The notes under the pieces are model-generated. The model had not been told where the DNA came from, did not search any database, and was given only the letters and a program-made list of their open reading frames with translations. This document shows positions 36,265-47,999 of a DNA stretch of 64,000 bases, one piece after another. This DNA is from Nymphaea colorata (lineage: Eukaryota > Streptophyta > Magnoliopsida > Nymphaeales > Nymphaeaceae): the NCBI RefSeq assembly GCF_008831285.2, contig NC_045139.1, forward strand, positions 21,558,412 to 21,622,411, given 5' to 3'. Within the stretch, counting starts at the first letter, position 1; the number at the start of each line of letters is the position of its first letter. A program made the position numbers and the translations under genes.

Positions 36265-38345
36265 GTGAAGTTTGTGGTGAGAATGCCTATATCAGATAAA
36301 ATTCTTCAAAATGAAAAGATATTAAAACAAAGAAAGAAGAATAATCAAAAGCAAAATGGCATACAATTTGACGAAGCAGATTCTGCACTTTATCTCCTAT
36401 GTCTGCCTATCATCTCAATGTTTGAGAAAAGTATCCATAGAGCTTATCTTGTGTGAGGTCCTTGTCACCCTAGTAACTATGATTTTCAGCCCAACCGTCA
36501 AAAGTGAAAGTTTAATCTAGCTTGGTTGACAAGTATAAGACTTGTTGGGGTATAATTCAAGAAAACATAGAACATATTGTCAATATTACTACTTTTTAGG
36601 CCAGAACATACAAATAGATTCATTACAGAGGTATTTGTGTCTGATGGGTTTAATAATTGAAAAGGAAATAAGTGATTTGATTTACATTTGGGAGCCCTCA
36701 CAGCCATCATAATGGAATGCGAAAGTGTAAAATTTCGAAGTAGCAAAAAAAAGTATATTAATGATGCTTTAGAAGCAAAGTGATAAACAAAAAATGAATA
36801 TCAAACTCATCTTTGGCAAACTATCAATGGAATAAGGATCCTATTAAGGCAAGGATTGTCATTTCAAGGGCATGATGAAAGTGACGCCACTTTTAATAGA
36901 GGAAAATTTATCTAGATATTGAAATATTTTGAAAAGATCAATAGCTAAGTTGATAAAGTTGTATTGAAGAATGCTCTAGAGAATATCAAGTTGATATCTC
37001 CCAATATACAAAAAGGTATTGGAAAAGCATGTGCGATAGAAACTACAAAATGCTACTATGAAAGAACTTGGAGGTACGTTTTTCTCAATTGCTTGATGAT
37101 TCTCGAGATATATCAAGTAAAGAAAAAATGACTACTGTGTTACACTTTGTTAATGAAAAGGTTCAAGTAGTTGAGTAATTTCTTGCCCTTATATTTGTTC
37201 TAGAGACGAGTGCCATGTTATTAAAGGCAACGATAGAGGAAATACTTTGCAAGCATAGATTGATCATATCAAGTTTGTGTGAACAGAGTCACAATGTAGT
37301 AAGCAATATGAAAGGTGCGTTTAATAGACTAAAAACTCTTCTATTCAATGAGAATGAATCTATACATTATATTCATTGTTTTGCATATCAACTCTAATTG
37401 GCACTAGTTGTTGTTGTTGAACATTATCTAGCAATTGGGTTTTGTTTTTGGAATATTATCCAAGTTGTAAATTTTTTTCTCTATTTAATGCAAAATATCT
37501 GAGCTTATTCGAGAAGTAGAATGTAGGAGACTTGCTAAAGCACTTAAGTTAGGTGAACTTTAAACATGATGAGTCTCAAACAACTTCGTGATGCTCGTTG
37601 GAGTTCTCATTATGATGCTTTAGTCAAGTTAATCAACATGTATCCTTATGTTATTAAGGCATTAGATTTAGTTGCAGATGTTGTAAATACCATGAATTTA
37701 GTTTTTCTATCAAAAACATGCTTTCAAAATTTGAAAGATAATGGGTCTACACCTCAAGGATGATCCAGGCGTGTAACTGAAAGGATTACATTTTTGCATC
37801 AATATTGTGTTGAAGTGTTTTATACTATAATTGATATATAACTTCAAGAGTTGTACAGTCATTTCACTGAGGCAAATATAGAGCTTCTCCTTTTCATGAC
37901 ATGTTTAAATCCAAAGGATAGTTTTTTTGTTTTTGATAAACATAAATTGATTCGTTTTGCTGAGTTCTATCCTAAAGGCTTGAATGAAGCAAATTTCTTT
38001 GGACTTGAAAGTCAATTAGATGTGTATATATGAAGACATGATAACCACTGAAAAGTTTTCAAATTTAAAATCTTAGACTGATCTTTCTGAAATGATGAAA
38101 CAATTGAAAAAGACATAGTATTTCTTCTGATGTATTTTTTGATTAAATTGGCAGTAACCTTACCAATTGCAACAATAATTGGAGAGAAATTTCAGCTATG
38201 AACATTAACAAAACTAGGCTTCACAATAAAATGAGAAATGAATGAGTTAATGATGCTTTGTTTTCTTACATTGAGAGGGACACATTTGACAATATCGGTG
38301 ATAAATCTATCATGCATCCTTTTCAGAATATGAAAAGAAGATAAG
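36265..38345 (+). pseudogene. Decayed hAT-superfamily transposase relic (zinc finger MYM-type 1-like, DUF4371)
   Basis: Short plus-strand fragments in several frames keep family order. SDGFNN lies near 36640, then LRQGLSFQGHDESDATFN (near 36850), a known signature of this TTF/DUF4371 group. Next come NIKLISPNIQKGIGKA (near 36990), SNMKGAFNRLKTLLF and the IHCFAYQL segment (near 37300-37395). DARWSSHYDALVKLINMY (near 37590) corresponds to the TRWSSH motif. FTEANIELLLFMTCLNPKDS is near 37860 and AEFYPKGLNEA near 37960. The last fragments, LAVTLPIATTIIGEKF and ALFSYIERDTFDNIGDKSIM (38150-38320), match the hAT C-terminal dimerisation domain. Many stops mean that no function remains. TIRs and target duplication were not identified. 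Confidence 0.85.
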
Positions 38346-38353
38346 GCCACATG

Positions 38354-38600
38354 CAATTTTGTTTATGACTACAATTTTTTGATTTGTTTTTTGGAGGAGA
38401 ATTGTAAATTTCTTTACAACTATAGTCATTTGATTTACTTTTTGATACTAACTGCAAACTTGTTCATGACTATAGTTATTTAATTCACTTTTTTGAGGTC
38501 ATTGGCCAATTGTAAATTTGTCCATAACTATAATGATTTGAAATGCTTGTTGGGACCAATTGTAAATTTGTTGATAACTATAATGGTTACTTTATTAATA
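38354..38600. repeat. Degenerate 50-58-bp tandem repeat, 5 copies
   Basis: Units start at 38354, 38405, 38455, 38513 and 38563, each with a TAAATTTGTyCATAACTATArT-like opening and a TTTGATTyACTTTTT-like middle. They begin immediately after the last hAT-like coding fragment and could be subterminal repeats of that element. Confidence 0.85.
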
Positions 38601-39119
38601 TCTATTTTAATTTGGAAGTTTTCTCATAAAATATGTATTAGTAGCCCACTACCAAAAGTTTCTAGCTTCACCACTAGACACAATCCCTCCAAAAGACCTC
38701 TTTATTTTCACTTTGGTTGGGTTAACAATAATTCTAGCCATCCCTTCCTCAATAGTTACAGCCTCTCAAAGGATGGTGGGTTTTGGCAGTTCATCTCTCA
38801 AATTTGCCATATCTCAAACCAATACATTGCAGCAACATGAAGAAGGGAAGGTGTCATAGAGATATTACACAAAGGGCATTGGCTGAAAGTGAGGGAGGAA
38901 GGTATGGCAAAAGGTGGGAGAGGAATATGGTGGCAAACAGTGGGAAAAAGAAAAGATTAAGAGGACGGCAAAAGATAACTTGCACATAATGCTCCCATAA
39001 TGCTATCATTTCATACCTTTTTTATTTATATATTTCAATGTAATGACATTTAGGTTCTACAAAATGATACCACTTTTTAAAACATTTCTAGGTTTTGTCC
39101 ATCTCATCTAGCTCACTTG
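38601..39119. other. AT-rich stretch without recognised features
   Basis: It contains two overlapping short plus-strand ORFs (38493-38840 and 38783-38989) with no family signature. The right end probably contains the unrecognised 3' part of the minus-strand copia relic. Confidence 0.35.
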
Positions 39120-40400
39120 ACACTTAGTGTCTAGGCGATCTGTTTGTGTGAGAAAATAACCTAAACCTGGCTACATACTTACATATAGATGTGCGACATA
39201 TGTGACTTAGTCTTGTGATTTTTTCATTAAAAGAAAGATTATATTCTACGAGTCCCATAGACATTACATGTTTTTTAAATACATTAACAGTGATCGGCTT
39301 AGTAAGAGGATATGCTACCATTTCGTGGGTAGAAATGTAGTTCATCTATACTTTTCCTTTTTGTATTACATCATGCAGGCACTTGCATATAGTGTTTAGT
39401 TTTACAATTGAAATTTAGGGTTCTTGACATATGCAATTGCAACTTGATTATCACAATAAATGTTAACAAGTGCACTCACTATTGAGACAATATCAGGATG
39501 TTTGAAAAAAATCTCCTCAACAGACACCCTCTTGTACTGCTATGGATCTAGCTACAAATTCAACTTCCATGGTACATAGGTCTACACACATATGTTTCTT
39601 GCTACACCAGAATATTGCACCATGATTGAGTAGAAATACATATTCAGATGTGGACATACATTCATAAGGGTCACCTCCTCAATTGGCCTTTGTGTAACCT
39701 CTAACCCGCAGTTCACCATTGTGATAGCATAGTGCCAAGTTTTCAGTTCTCTTTAAGTATTGCATGATTTTTTGAACTGCTTTCTAATGAACTTGTTTAG
39801 GATTTGACTGATATCTACTGACCATGCCAATTGCATGGCATGTGTTAGGTCATGTAGTATCATTAAGTACATTAGACTGCCATTCACACTTGGATAAGGT
39901 ACATTTGACATTTTTTTTCTTTCTTTTGGTCTTTCTAGACACATTATAGTAGAAAACTATTGCCTTTACTCATGAGAGTATCCGCTGACTTGCAACTTTG
40001 CGTATTGCATAGTGTATTGCATATTAAGAGAGTAAGCTAACTTTTTGAGTGATTTCTTTTAATTTTTATGTCCAATAGAACTGATGCTTTGCCCATGTCC
40101 TTCATTTCAAAATGATAAGATAGTCAATCCTTGGTTGACTTGACTAACTTCATATTATTACTAGTCAATAAAATGTCATCAATATATAGAGAGATAATGA
40201 CAAATTTCTCTTGTTGAAGTGTCATATATACACAGTATTCTTCATCAATCATTTGTTTTTGTATGTTCTGGGTTATCCAACTCGTAGAGAAAGCATTGAA
40301 TCCTTCATAGATAGCATAAGTTGCCTTGTACTTGAGATTTCTTGCTCTGGAGATTGTCCAAAGAGGACAATTGTGTAATTATTCTCACTTGACGATGAGT
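39120..40400 (-). pseudogene. Decayed Ty1/copia reverse transcriptase-RNase H relic
   Basis: Minus-strand fragments run from YKATYAIYEGFNAFSTSWI (near 40300) through YCVYMTLQQEKFVIISLYID and a YIDDILL catalytic site (near 40190). They continue with HFEMKDMGKASVLLDIKIKR (near 40080), VPYPSVNGSLMYLM (near 39880), and RNase H pieces YCDNQVAIAYVKNPKF (near 39420) and MVAYPLTKPITVNVFKKHVM (near 39320). Stops interrupt every segment. Gag and integrase are absent, and no LTR was identified. The RNase H end resembles the plus-strand fragment at 25257-25400. Confidence 0.88.
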
Positions 40401-40918
40401 GCAACTAGGGATCCTTGGAATAGGTCGCACTGTAGGAGTATGTTATATGCTACAATATCCACATTGTTGTGTGGAACTTTGAAGATGAGATAAGTTTGTC
40501 AAAGATAGCAATGAAACTGCAAGATTGGTGCAGACTGTTAGAGCAAAGGAAGAAGGATTGTTGATGAAAACTGGATGCTACAACATTGCCTTTTATCCAT
40601 CCAAGCAAAAGACATATTTAATGGTGATATTAGAGTGGTGAACAACAACAAAGTATGGATAAGTAGAATGTGTAAGTCATTCCATCAAACCCTTGATTGA
40701 ATTTTTTTTGAAGGACATAGCGATATTATGGAAAACAGAGTGAAGTTTGTTATAGATGACCCATCACCTAAACCTTTCACTTGTTAAATGTTTTTGACAG
40801 ATCTTTCTATTATAAAATCTGGTGGTAGGCCAGGACAAAGACTCGAGCAACTCAAACTTGGGTCATTAAAACTCATCTCGAGCTTGAGCTGGCTTTTTTA
40901 TCTGGTAGAGTTCAAGTT

Positions 40919-41080
40919 CCTTAAATGCAACTTTTTTAAGTCCACTAGGGTTAGGAAATGAGTATTTAATCTTTCTTTCATCGGTTTTATTTCATTTTTC
41001 CTTGAATGCAACTCGTTTAATGCCACTTGGCTCAGGCAATGAGTATTTAATCTTTCTTTCATCAATTTTGTTTCATTTCT
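40919..41080. repeat. 81-bp tandem duplication
   Basis: Units begin with CCTTAAATGCAAC (40919) and CCTTGAATGCAAC (41000). Both contain GCAATGAGTATTTAATCTTTC-like text (shared core AATGAGTATTTAATCTTTC) followed by TTTCATC. Confidence 0.9.
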
Positions 41081-41184
41081 CAATCCATTTTCTTTCTCCT
41101 CACTCACTTTTTCCTCCATCTATTGAAGCCCGCTATCTCCTTCAGGTATAGCACAAATCGTGATGCCAATGCAGCAAAAGGTAC

Positions 41185-41236
41185 CACTCCTCTCTCTCTC
41201 CCTCTCCCTCTCTCTCTCTCTCTCGCTCTCTCTCGC
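41185..41236. repeat. Interrupted (CT)n microsatellite
   Basis: CT dinucleotide run with CCCTCTCCC and CGCTCT interruptions, about 52 bases. Confidence 0.9.
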
Positions 41237-42573
41237 AATCTAAAACACCATCGATTGAGCAACAGTTGAAACTCTTTGATTGAGGGTGAATCTCTCACTC
41301 CATTGGGGATTCTTGAAAACCCTCTCTCACAAGTGATGCTTTCAAAAACCCTCACTGAGCAAGGGTTTCTAAAACCCTCGCATGAGCAAGGTTTTCTAAC
41401 TCAAAAATCCTCTCTAGATTGAAGGTTTCACCTTGCACAAGAGAGGATTTTTATAAAGCGTTGAGTTTTTAGGTGAAACCCTTAAGGGTTTCTGGAACCT
41501 TCAAGTGAGAGTTTTAGAACCCCTTCGATCGCTTGATCTAGGGTCTGAAAACTAAAACCCTTGACTAAGAGTTCCTATGCAAATGATCTTGAATTTGATT
41601 TTTTTTTTTTTTAGATTTTTATTATGTGATTGTTCCTTCTCTTCTCTAGAATATCAATCTTTGGCCTCTTGCATGTAATGATGATAACTATGTAGGGCAG
41701 CTATTGTTGATGCATGACTCAAATGACAACTCATTCTTCACATGAATGGGGGGTCACATTGTAGGCAAACCTCATGGATGTTTTGTGTTAAGTTTTGCAT
41801 TACAATTTACACTTTCTCATTGTCTTCTGGTTCTTGGTTTATAGTTTCACTTTTGGGAGGTCAGTGATCCAAGGGGATATAGTCTGATCTAGTCACTTCG
41901 CACAATGGCTTAACATGGTGTTTTCTTTATGAACTATCAACTATTTGACCAAAGAAATTTGATTGCATTATGAACAAACCTTTTTTATATTGTCCTTGTA
42001 ATGGGCTTTATTGAGTTCATTTTAAATGAGTTTCAAACGAGCTTAACGAGTCGAGCTGAAGTTGACAACATGAAATAGACGAGCTTATTGAGTAGAGCTC
42101 GACATTGTACCATCAAGTAGATCTTGACATTGTACCATCAAGTTGAGCTCGAGCCAGCTGTTGAGCTTGACTCAAGCACGAGGCTTTGTAAGTCTAGCAG
42201 AGCGAGCTTGAGCTCCAATCAGCTTGTGTTCACCCCTATCTAGCACCAGCCACAACCTGAGTAGTGGTCATTCTGGGACATTTTGTAAGGGCAAGGATAA
42301 TTTACTTATCCAATTTTTTTGCAGTAAATACTCTCTTGATTTTATCTTAATAAAATCCAAGGCAACCCCCTAGCAAAAGTTACCCAGCTCACTCGTGAGA
42401 TGAACAGTTGAAAGAAAAACAAGGAGAAAAATGTGTGAACCAATACTATATGACAAAGATGTCCAACAATTTTTTCTCCTAGTTTTTCTCTAAACCGTCT
42501 ATCATGATAGATTGTACATCACTCGTGAATAGGTTGGGTGGCTCTAGATAGCTAGAGTCACCATTCAATTTTC

Positions 42574-42616
<43 letters not shown>

Positions 42617-42618
42617 TA
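42574..42618. repeat. Compound (AT)n(AC)n microsatellite
   Basis: A TA run of about 20 bases is followed by a CA run of about 22 bases. Confidence 0.95.
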
Positions 42619-42799
42619 TACATATATTCTTGAAAACAAATATGTAGTAGATGTTGTGCATCAATTGTGAATTTGGATAATTTATTTTTAAAATGTATAG
42701 AAATTGATAGCTTGGTTGTTGAAAGGATCAAGTTCCAAATTTATTTAGTCTATATAGATAAAGCATGCATGAATCTAAACTTATTTTCTTATGTTTCAT

Positions 42800-44230
42800 T
42801 TTATGAATTAGGATTTTGAAATAAAAGGAAATTTTGAGAACATAAAGCATGTTTGAAATGAATCAGTATAAATGGATACATCTCCTATGTGTTTTAATTG
42901 CATTGATTTGCATGCTTTTCCTGTTTGCATATTAATTATTGTAAATGTATGTGATTTTGGAATTGATTTGTTAAAAGCATTAACCATTATGCATGTTATG
43001 ATTTCAGATAAACAGATTTGGATTTGATTTTGTTTTAAATTATATATATGCATGCAGGATGCTCATGTCTGTAATTGTTGATTTATTAAATTTTCTATTT
43101 AAATTCATATTTGAGATCTAGATTGCTATTCTCCATGATGGAGGGAGATTTTATTATGTCACTTTTTATCATTCAAGAATGTCATGGAAATGTTTATATA
43201 CATTGATAATATATAGATAAATAAATTATATGAGCAAATAACATGAACATTAAAATCATATTTAATTATTTGATGTGAACAAGGATTGCTCATTGCAGTT
43301 AATGCATACCTGGTTTGACCGTGTATGGTTGAAACTACTCACAAGAGTAAGGTGGCATGATCTCTCCTAACATGAAAAATGAGGAGAGGGTTGTCACTTT
43401 ACCTGGGTGGGGCTGAGCAGTGTTAATGTTCGTTGTCCAAGTTTTGGTCGTTCATAGTTGGTAACTCCTTTCACTTTATTTGGGCATGCCAGTTATGGCA
43501 TGACTTGTTCCTCTCACCACGAGATTTTGGGGAACACCCTTTGACATGTCCTTTTGAGGGTTGGTTAAATAAAGGAAGACAAGGACCGCTCTCTAAGTCT
43601 AAGACCAGCTAGCGCTTTGTGTAGTTGTTTGGTTGTACTCCAGGACAGTTTAATAAACTATTGTGCAAAAATACAAATGCCGGCTAAATCACCACTCGTA
43701 TAATCTTGCTGTTATTGACAAGAGCAACAGAAAATGGTTGCAAACATGCCAATAGATAATAACTATTGCATGCATGTGAACATATATTCATGATATTATT
43801 TTTGTTAATATTTCTTATTGTTAAATATTTTCATCATCCATGTTCATATTTAATATTCACACCATAAATTGATTCTATTGACTTAATAGTAAGATAAGTT
43901 TGACTACAGATTGGTTAACATAAACTAGAATAGACTAATAGTAGATATTGTAGTGAGAACTTCCCCAAGTCCTCACGTCCATTTCCTTTTTTAGGTAATC
44001 GCAAATTGGAAAATTGGTGTTGTGGTTATTATACTCCTGGAATTATCTGTGTCCAAACCGGTCCACGTCTTGTTAGAAATTAAAAAAAAAAAAAGCTTTT
44101 ATATCTTTTCCTTCCATTCTATACTTTTATGGAACATTGACTTGAATGACTTTAATTAATTCATTATTTAAGTATTGGTAGTTTAAAATTACCCGGTAAA
44201 GATGCCTAATATTTTTAGAAAATTGCCTTA
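42800..44230 (+). repeat. Duplicated noncoding block, copy 1
   Basis: This copy shares ordered words with 48000-49800. AAGGTGGCATGATCTCTC is at 43349 here and 48786 there; GAGATTTTGGGGAACA at 43521 (48961); ATTGCATGCAT near 43765 (49219); AACCGGTCCA at 44057 (49622); GTATTGGTAGTTTA at 44173 (TATTGGTAGTTTA, 49731). The offset drifts from 5.44 to 5.56 kb, so these are old direct repeats. I see no ORF. They may be LTRs of a large non-autonomous element or a segmental duplication; no clear TG...CA ends were found. Confidence 0.75.
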
Positions 44231-45249
44231 AAAATTAAGGTAATTATAGTTTCATGTTGTCTACATCAAGAGCAGTCTCAAGGGAATTTGAGCTACAATT
44301 AGAGGAGAAGTTTGAGATGTAGTACAACAGTGAGCCTAAGTTGTAGTCCGGGAGGGAATGTAAGAGATAGTGGAGCACTAGCAATTATTCCCATATTAGA
44401 AGACCACCATACTATCACTTTTAGCATGAGGATGCCCTTACTAGTAATGATTTTTATATTGGGAAACCATCATATTATCACTTTCAATATGACAATGCAC
44501 CTATCACCAATACCTAACATAGTAATACTATTGGGTGCAAAACCTTCCCCAATGTATTGTCTAACCTGACACCTCCTTGGCCTGAGTCTTTGAATTGCTT
44601 GGCATATCAAAAAGATAATGCATTTTGCTTTTGCGCCCCATTCTTTATTCTACTATGACTCAGACAGCTTCAGGAACGACTACATGTTCAATTCTAGCTT
44701 GCAGAAGTGTTTGGCTACCGTATTGCATCTCGACCTCATTCGTGCATAGAATCAAATATCTCTACATGAATACGTAGCAACCTCAATGACCTTCTCATGT
44801 TTCCCTTTCTTATATGATGTTTTCCCAATCTGTTTATTAAAAAATATGGTTCAATAAAAATGGATTACGTCATATTTCAAAAAAAGCTTTACTTTGATGA
44901 ATAATTCGTTTTAAACTCTGTTAGCACTATCATGGTTTAAGTAATCTTTGTAATTTATAGGTCCCACTTGCAGACATTTGCTAATGACATAGCTATTATG
45001 TTATGTCAGCCTACTTCCCTTTTTTTGCTGACTCAGTATTGACAAACCACACTAAAAGGCGTCATAAGCAATATATAAAACTAACGGTTACACAAAACAT
45101 ATTTCAGTATATATAAGATATCATGTCTTTTGATATTTCAAAATGATATTTTTCACCTTTTTTCCTTTTATTGACATGTTCATGCCTACCTTGTTACGTA
45201 AAATGATATATATATGTTTGTTATGAAGCATTATAATGATGCACTATGT
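44231..45249. other. Noncoding AT-rich stretch with a 60-bp duplication
   Basis: Two units of about 60 bp at 44385-44510 share ACCATCATATTATCAC-like words. No coding signal was seen in the rest. Confidence 0.4.
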
Positions 45250-45990
45250 TACATAAGTGAAAAGTTGTTTCACTTACCATAGATATTTTCTTGTGTTGTG
45301 TCTTCTGCTTATATTTGTCTCTTCTATCTCCTTCGGTCTTTATCCATCTCCTTCTCCCTCACTTTGCTCATTTCCTCTCATTTCCTTTCACTATCTATAT
45401 TATTGTCATTCACGAAGATTCTTTTTCATGTCTATCTTCTTCTACTTTCCTCCCTTAGACAAGTCCTCTCCCCTTGATGACAATACTTTCACCTCTTTAT
45501 TTGCCTAGCAAGACTTCATCTGCTTCCTTCTTTCCTACCTTCATCTCCTTTCCTTGCCCTCATTACTCTCACTTAGCAAGATATCATCTACTACTTGCTT
45601 TTTTTTACTTGCTTGCTTGCTTATTTCCTTTCACTCTCTAGCCCTCATTATTCTAACCAAACAATGCATCATTTATTACCTACTCTAGCCTGCTGTCTTA
45701 TTCACTTAATGAGACTTCATCTGCTTCCTTCCCTCATTTTCTCTCATTACCTTGCCTACATTACTTTTACCTAGCAAGATATCATATTACTACCAATTGA
45801 TCAGCTATTTCCTCATTTCCTTTCTTATCCTCACATTTTGTCACTTTGATTACTTTTATTGACCAATACTTTCATCTATTTTGCTATTTTCCTTTAATCT
45901 CCTTGCATCTCGTTCATTTTTGGCTTCTACTAAGAGTTCTTTTGTCCCTTGTTCAGCTCCTATTACACTCCCTTGTGTGTAAGTCATCAA
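45250..45990. repeat. Pyrimidine-rich degenerate tandem repeat
   Basis: On the plus strand, CT-rich units of very roughly 50-90 bp recur with CTAGCAAGACTTCATCTGC, TTAGCAAGATATCATC, TTAATGAGACTTCATCTGC and CTAGCAAGATATCATATT openings (45507, 45575, 45706, 45771). Each is followed by CCTTTCCTTG- and CTCATTAC-like words. It reads as open in one frame only because pyrimidine-rich DNA has few stops. Confidence 0.7.
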
Positions 45991-47999
45991 GTTTGTTAGT
46001 CAATTATATGATAATAAAGAGAAAACAATGATATTGTTTTTTAATATTTAATTATTATTGAACTATTGCATTGCATCATTTGCTGTAAGGAGCCACAACT
46101 TTTCCCTATCTTCTTTCACCCTTATTAATGGTGAGTGTGAGAGTTGGTTTGTATGTTTACTCGTGTGCTATGAGTGTTCAATTGCTCTGTTAATCTTTAC
46201 TTGTTAGTTCAATCGCATACTTGTGTATGGCTGAGGTATGCATACATCCATTCGTGCATGACAGCGTGATGTTATGATGCATCATGCATGATATCGAGTA
46301 TGCCTACACTGCATGATGCCCTGTACATGCTTTGATTTTTACAACCATGCGCAAGTCTCTCTTGTGGACTAAACATGCATACATAATTTCTCTGTTCATA
46401 ACTTTCATGATGTTGGTATCCAACATAGGAAAAGATCGAAGACCCCTTTTGTTGTGTTGATTTATTAAACTGTATGCTTTTGTATTCTTTATTAAAGCTG
46501 TTCTTAGTAAGCCACTTTCAAACCTGCAACATATAGAAAATAAAACGTTAAAATAATATCAAAATAAAGGGGATGGTTAGAGCCTCCCTTCTGTCGTGGG
46601 ATCAACCACAAGGGAAAAACAAAGAACGGGAAATCTTGAAAGAAAGAGAGCATAACTTTAGGCTTCAGTTTGCCCCGTGCTTGCAATGGCCTTGCCGGGG
46701 GTGGAGATGACTACTGCTCTTTCAGGCCGAACCTGAAGGCTAAAAACCCTAATGAAAACTAAAATCTAAAAAGTGGTGAAATAGGTATGTGAAAAAAGGC
46801 CAATAGCGTGGGTTGAGTCAATGATGCACTATTGCCATGACGCTAGGGGCTAGAGGCCACCGAAAACCGTCAAAGACTGGAGATGGCCGGAGGTAGCCAT
46901 GGAAATCTCGGATGGAGATGAGAATGGAAAGGAAAGAGAAAGAATAGATGAAAAATGGGAAAGGCGTATGAAGTGGGAGTGCCTTTTAACGTTTGTAAGA
47001 GAATTTCTTAATCTGCACCAAGATTTTGGTTTATTTTCACAGTTGCTATTATAATCATAAAATGTTAATCCTGCCTCACTCTTTCAAGTTTTTCTTTTTC
47101 AAAGAGAGTTTTTTGCTTTTTAGCCCCTCATTTTGCAATACGGAATGTTATTAATTCCAGAAATGGCGTTTCAAAGTCCGGAGAATTCATGTCGGCCGAC
47201 TTTTTTCATAGAAGTATTTGTTGAAAAAGGTTCTAATTTTTCTTTTTGCAGTTTCTAGACGTGTACATGTTTAGAAATTTCGGAGATTCGGTTTTTGAAA
47301 CTCAGAAAATTCATTATGCCCTGTTTTACGTTTGTAAAATTCTGAAAAAGGGTTCTCAGACTGATTTTATGCAAAAATTCAAGTTTTACTTTCTTTTACA
47401 TTTTCAAATCAGATTTCATTGCCCCAAATTGTCCTATTTGTTTCCTAACAATTTGAAACTCAATTCATAGAGGTTGCGATATATTTGTCACAGTTTGAGA
47501 ATTTAATGATTTTGATGTTTTTTGCGATTGCAAAAGATTGATTGTAGACTGCAAACTTAACTAGGAACAAATATGGATCCATTTTGTTTTGAAAACATAT
47601 ATTTTAATTATAGAAGACTAATTGGATATGAAGCTATCTTGTCCTGGAATTATTTAATTGAAAAAATATATATATAATTCCAATTTAGTTAAAAATATAT
47701 TTTAATTATTGAATGTAATTTACATTAGATTTGGATTTAGACTCGACTTATTTGAAAGTGGATTTATATATATGGGTTTAATTTATTTGAAAAAAAAATA
47801 TTTGCTATAAACAAGAGATTTGGATATAGAACCAACTTGTTTTCAAAATATTTTAGATATTATGAATAGACTTCAACATATATCTATCTTGCGTTAAAGA
47901 CATTTGAGTTGTGGTGCACAAATCTAGATTTGAATCTATCTTGGTTTAAAAGGTGGATATTTTATTTGCAGTGAGTGATTTTGAAAATAAATCTATATA
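45991..47999. other. Unassigned stretch between repeat blocks
   Basis: No gene was recognised. The segment 46500-46960 is GC-richer; its minus strand has a short ORF (46504-46686) of no known family. The segment 47560-48000 is AT-rich, with loosely repeated GATTTGGATATAGAACCAAC-like words that resemble the left part of the duplicated block. Confidence 0.35.

Larger units (their letters stand above)
40825..42240. mobile_element. Possible non-autonomous DNA transposon with AGCTCG-rich ends
   Basis: The right end is rich in GAGCTCGAGC-like words and finishes GAGCTTGAGCTCCAATCAGC then TTGTGTTCACCCCTA. This resembles plant hAT-type miniature elements whose end reads TAGGGGTGAACACGAG on the other strand. 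The left end near 40840-40900 has ACTCGAGCAACTCAAACTTG and CTCGAGCTTGAGCTGGC, a plausible inverted counterpart. The interior has an 81-bp tandem duplication, a CT microsatellite and AAACCCTC-rich sequence. I could not define exact ends or a target duplication. Confidence 0.35.
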
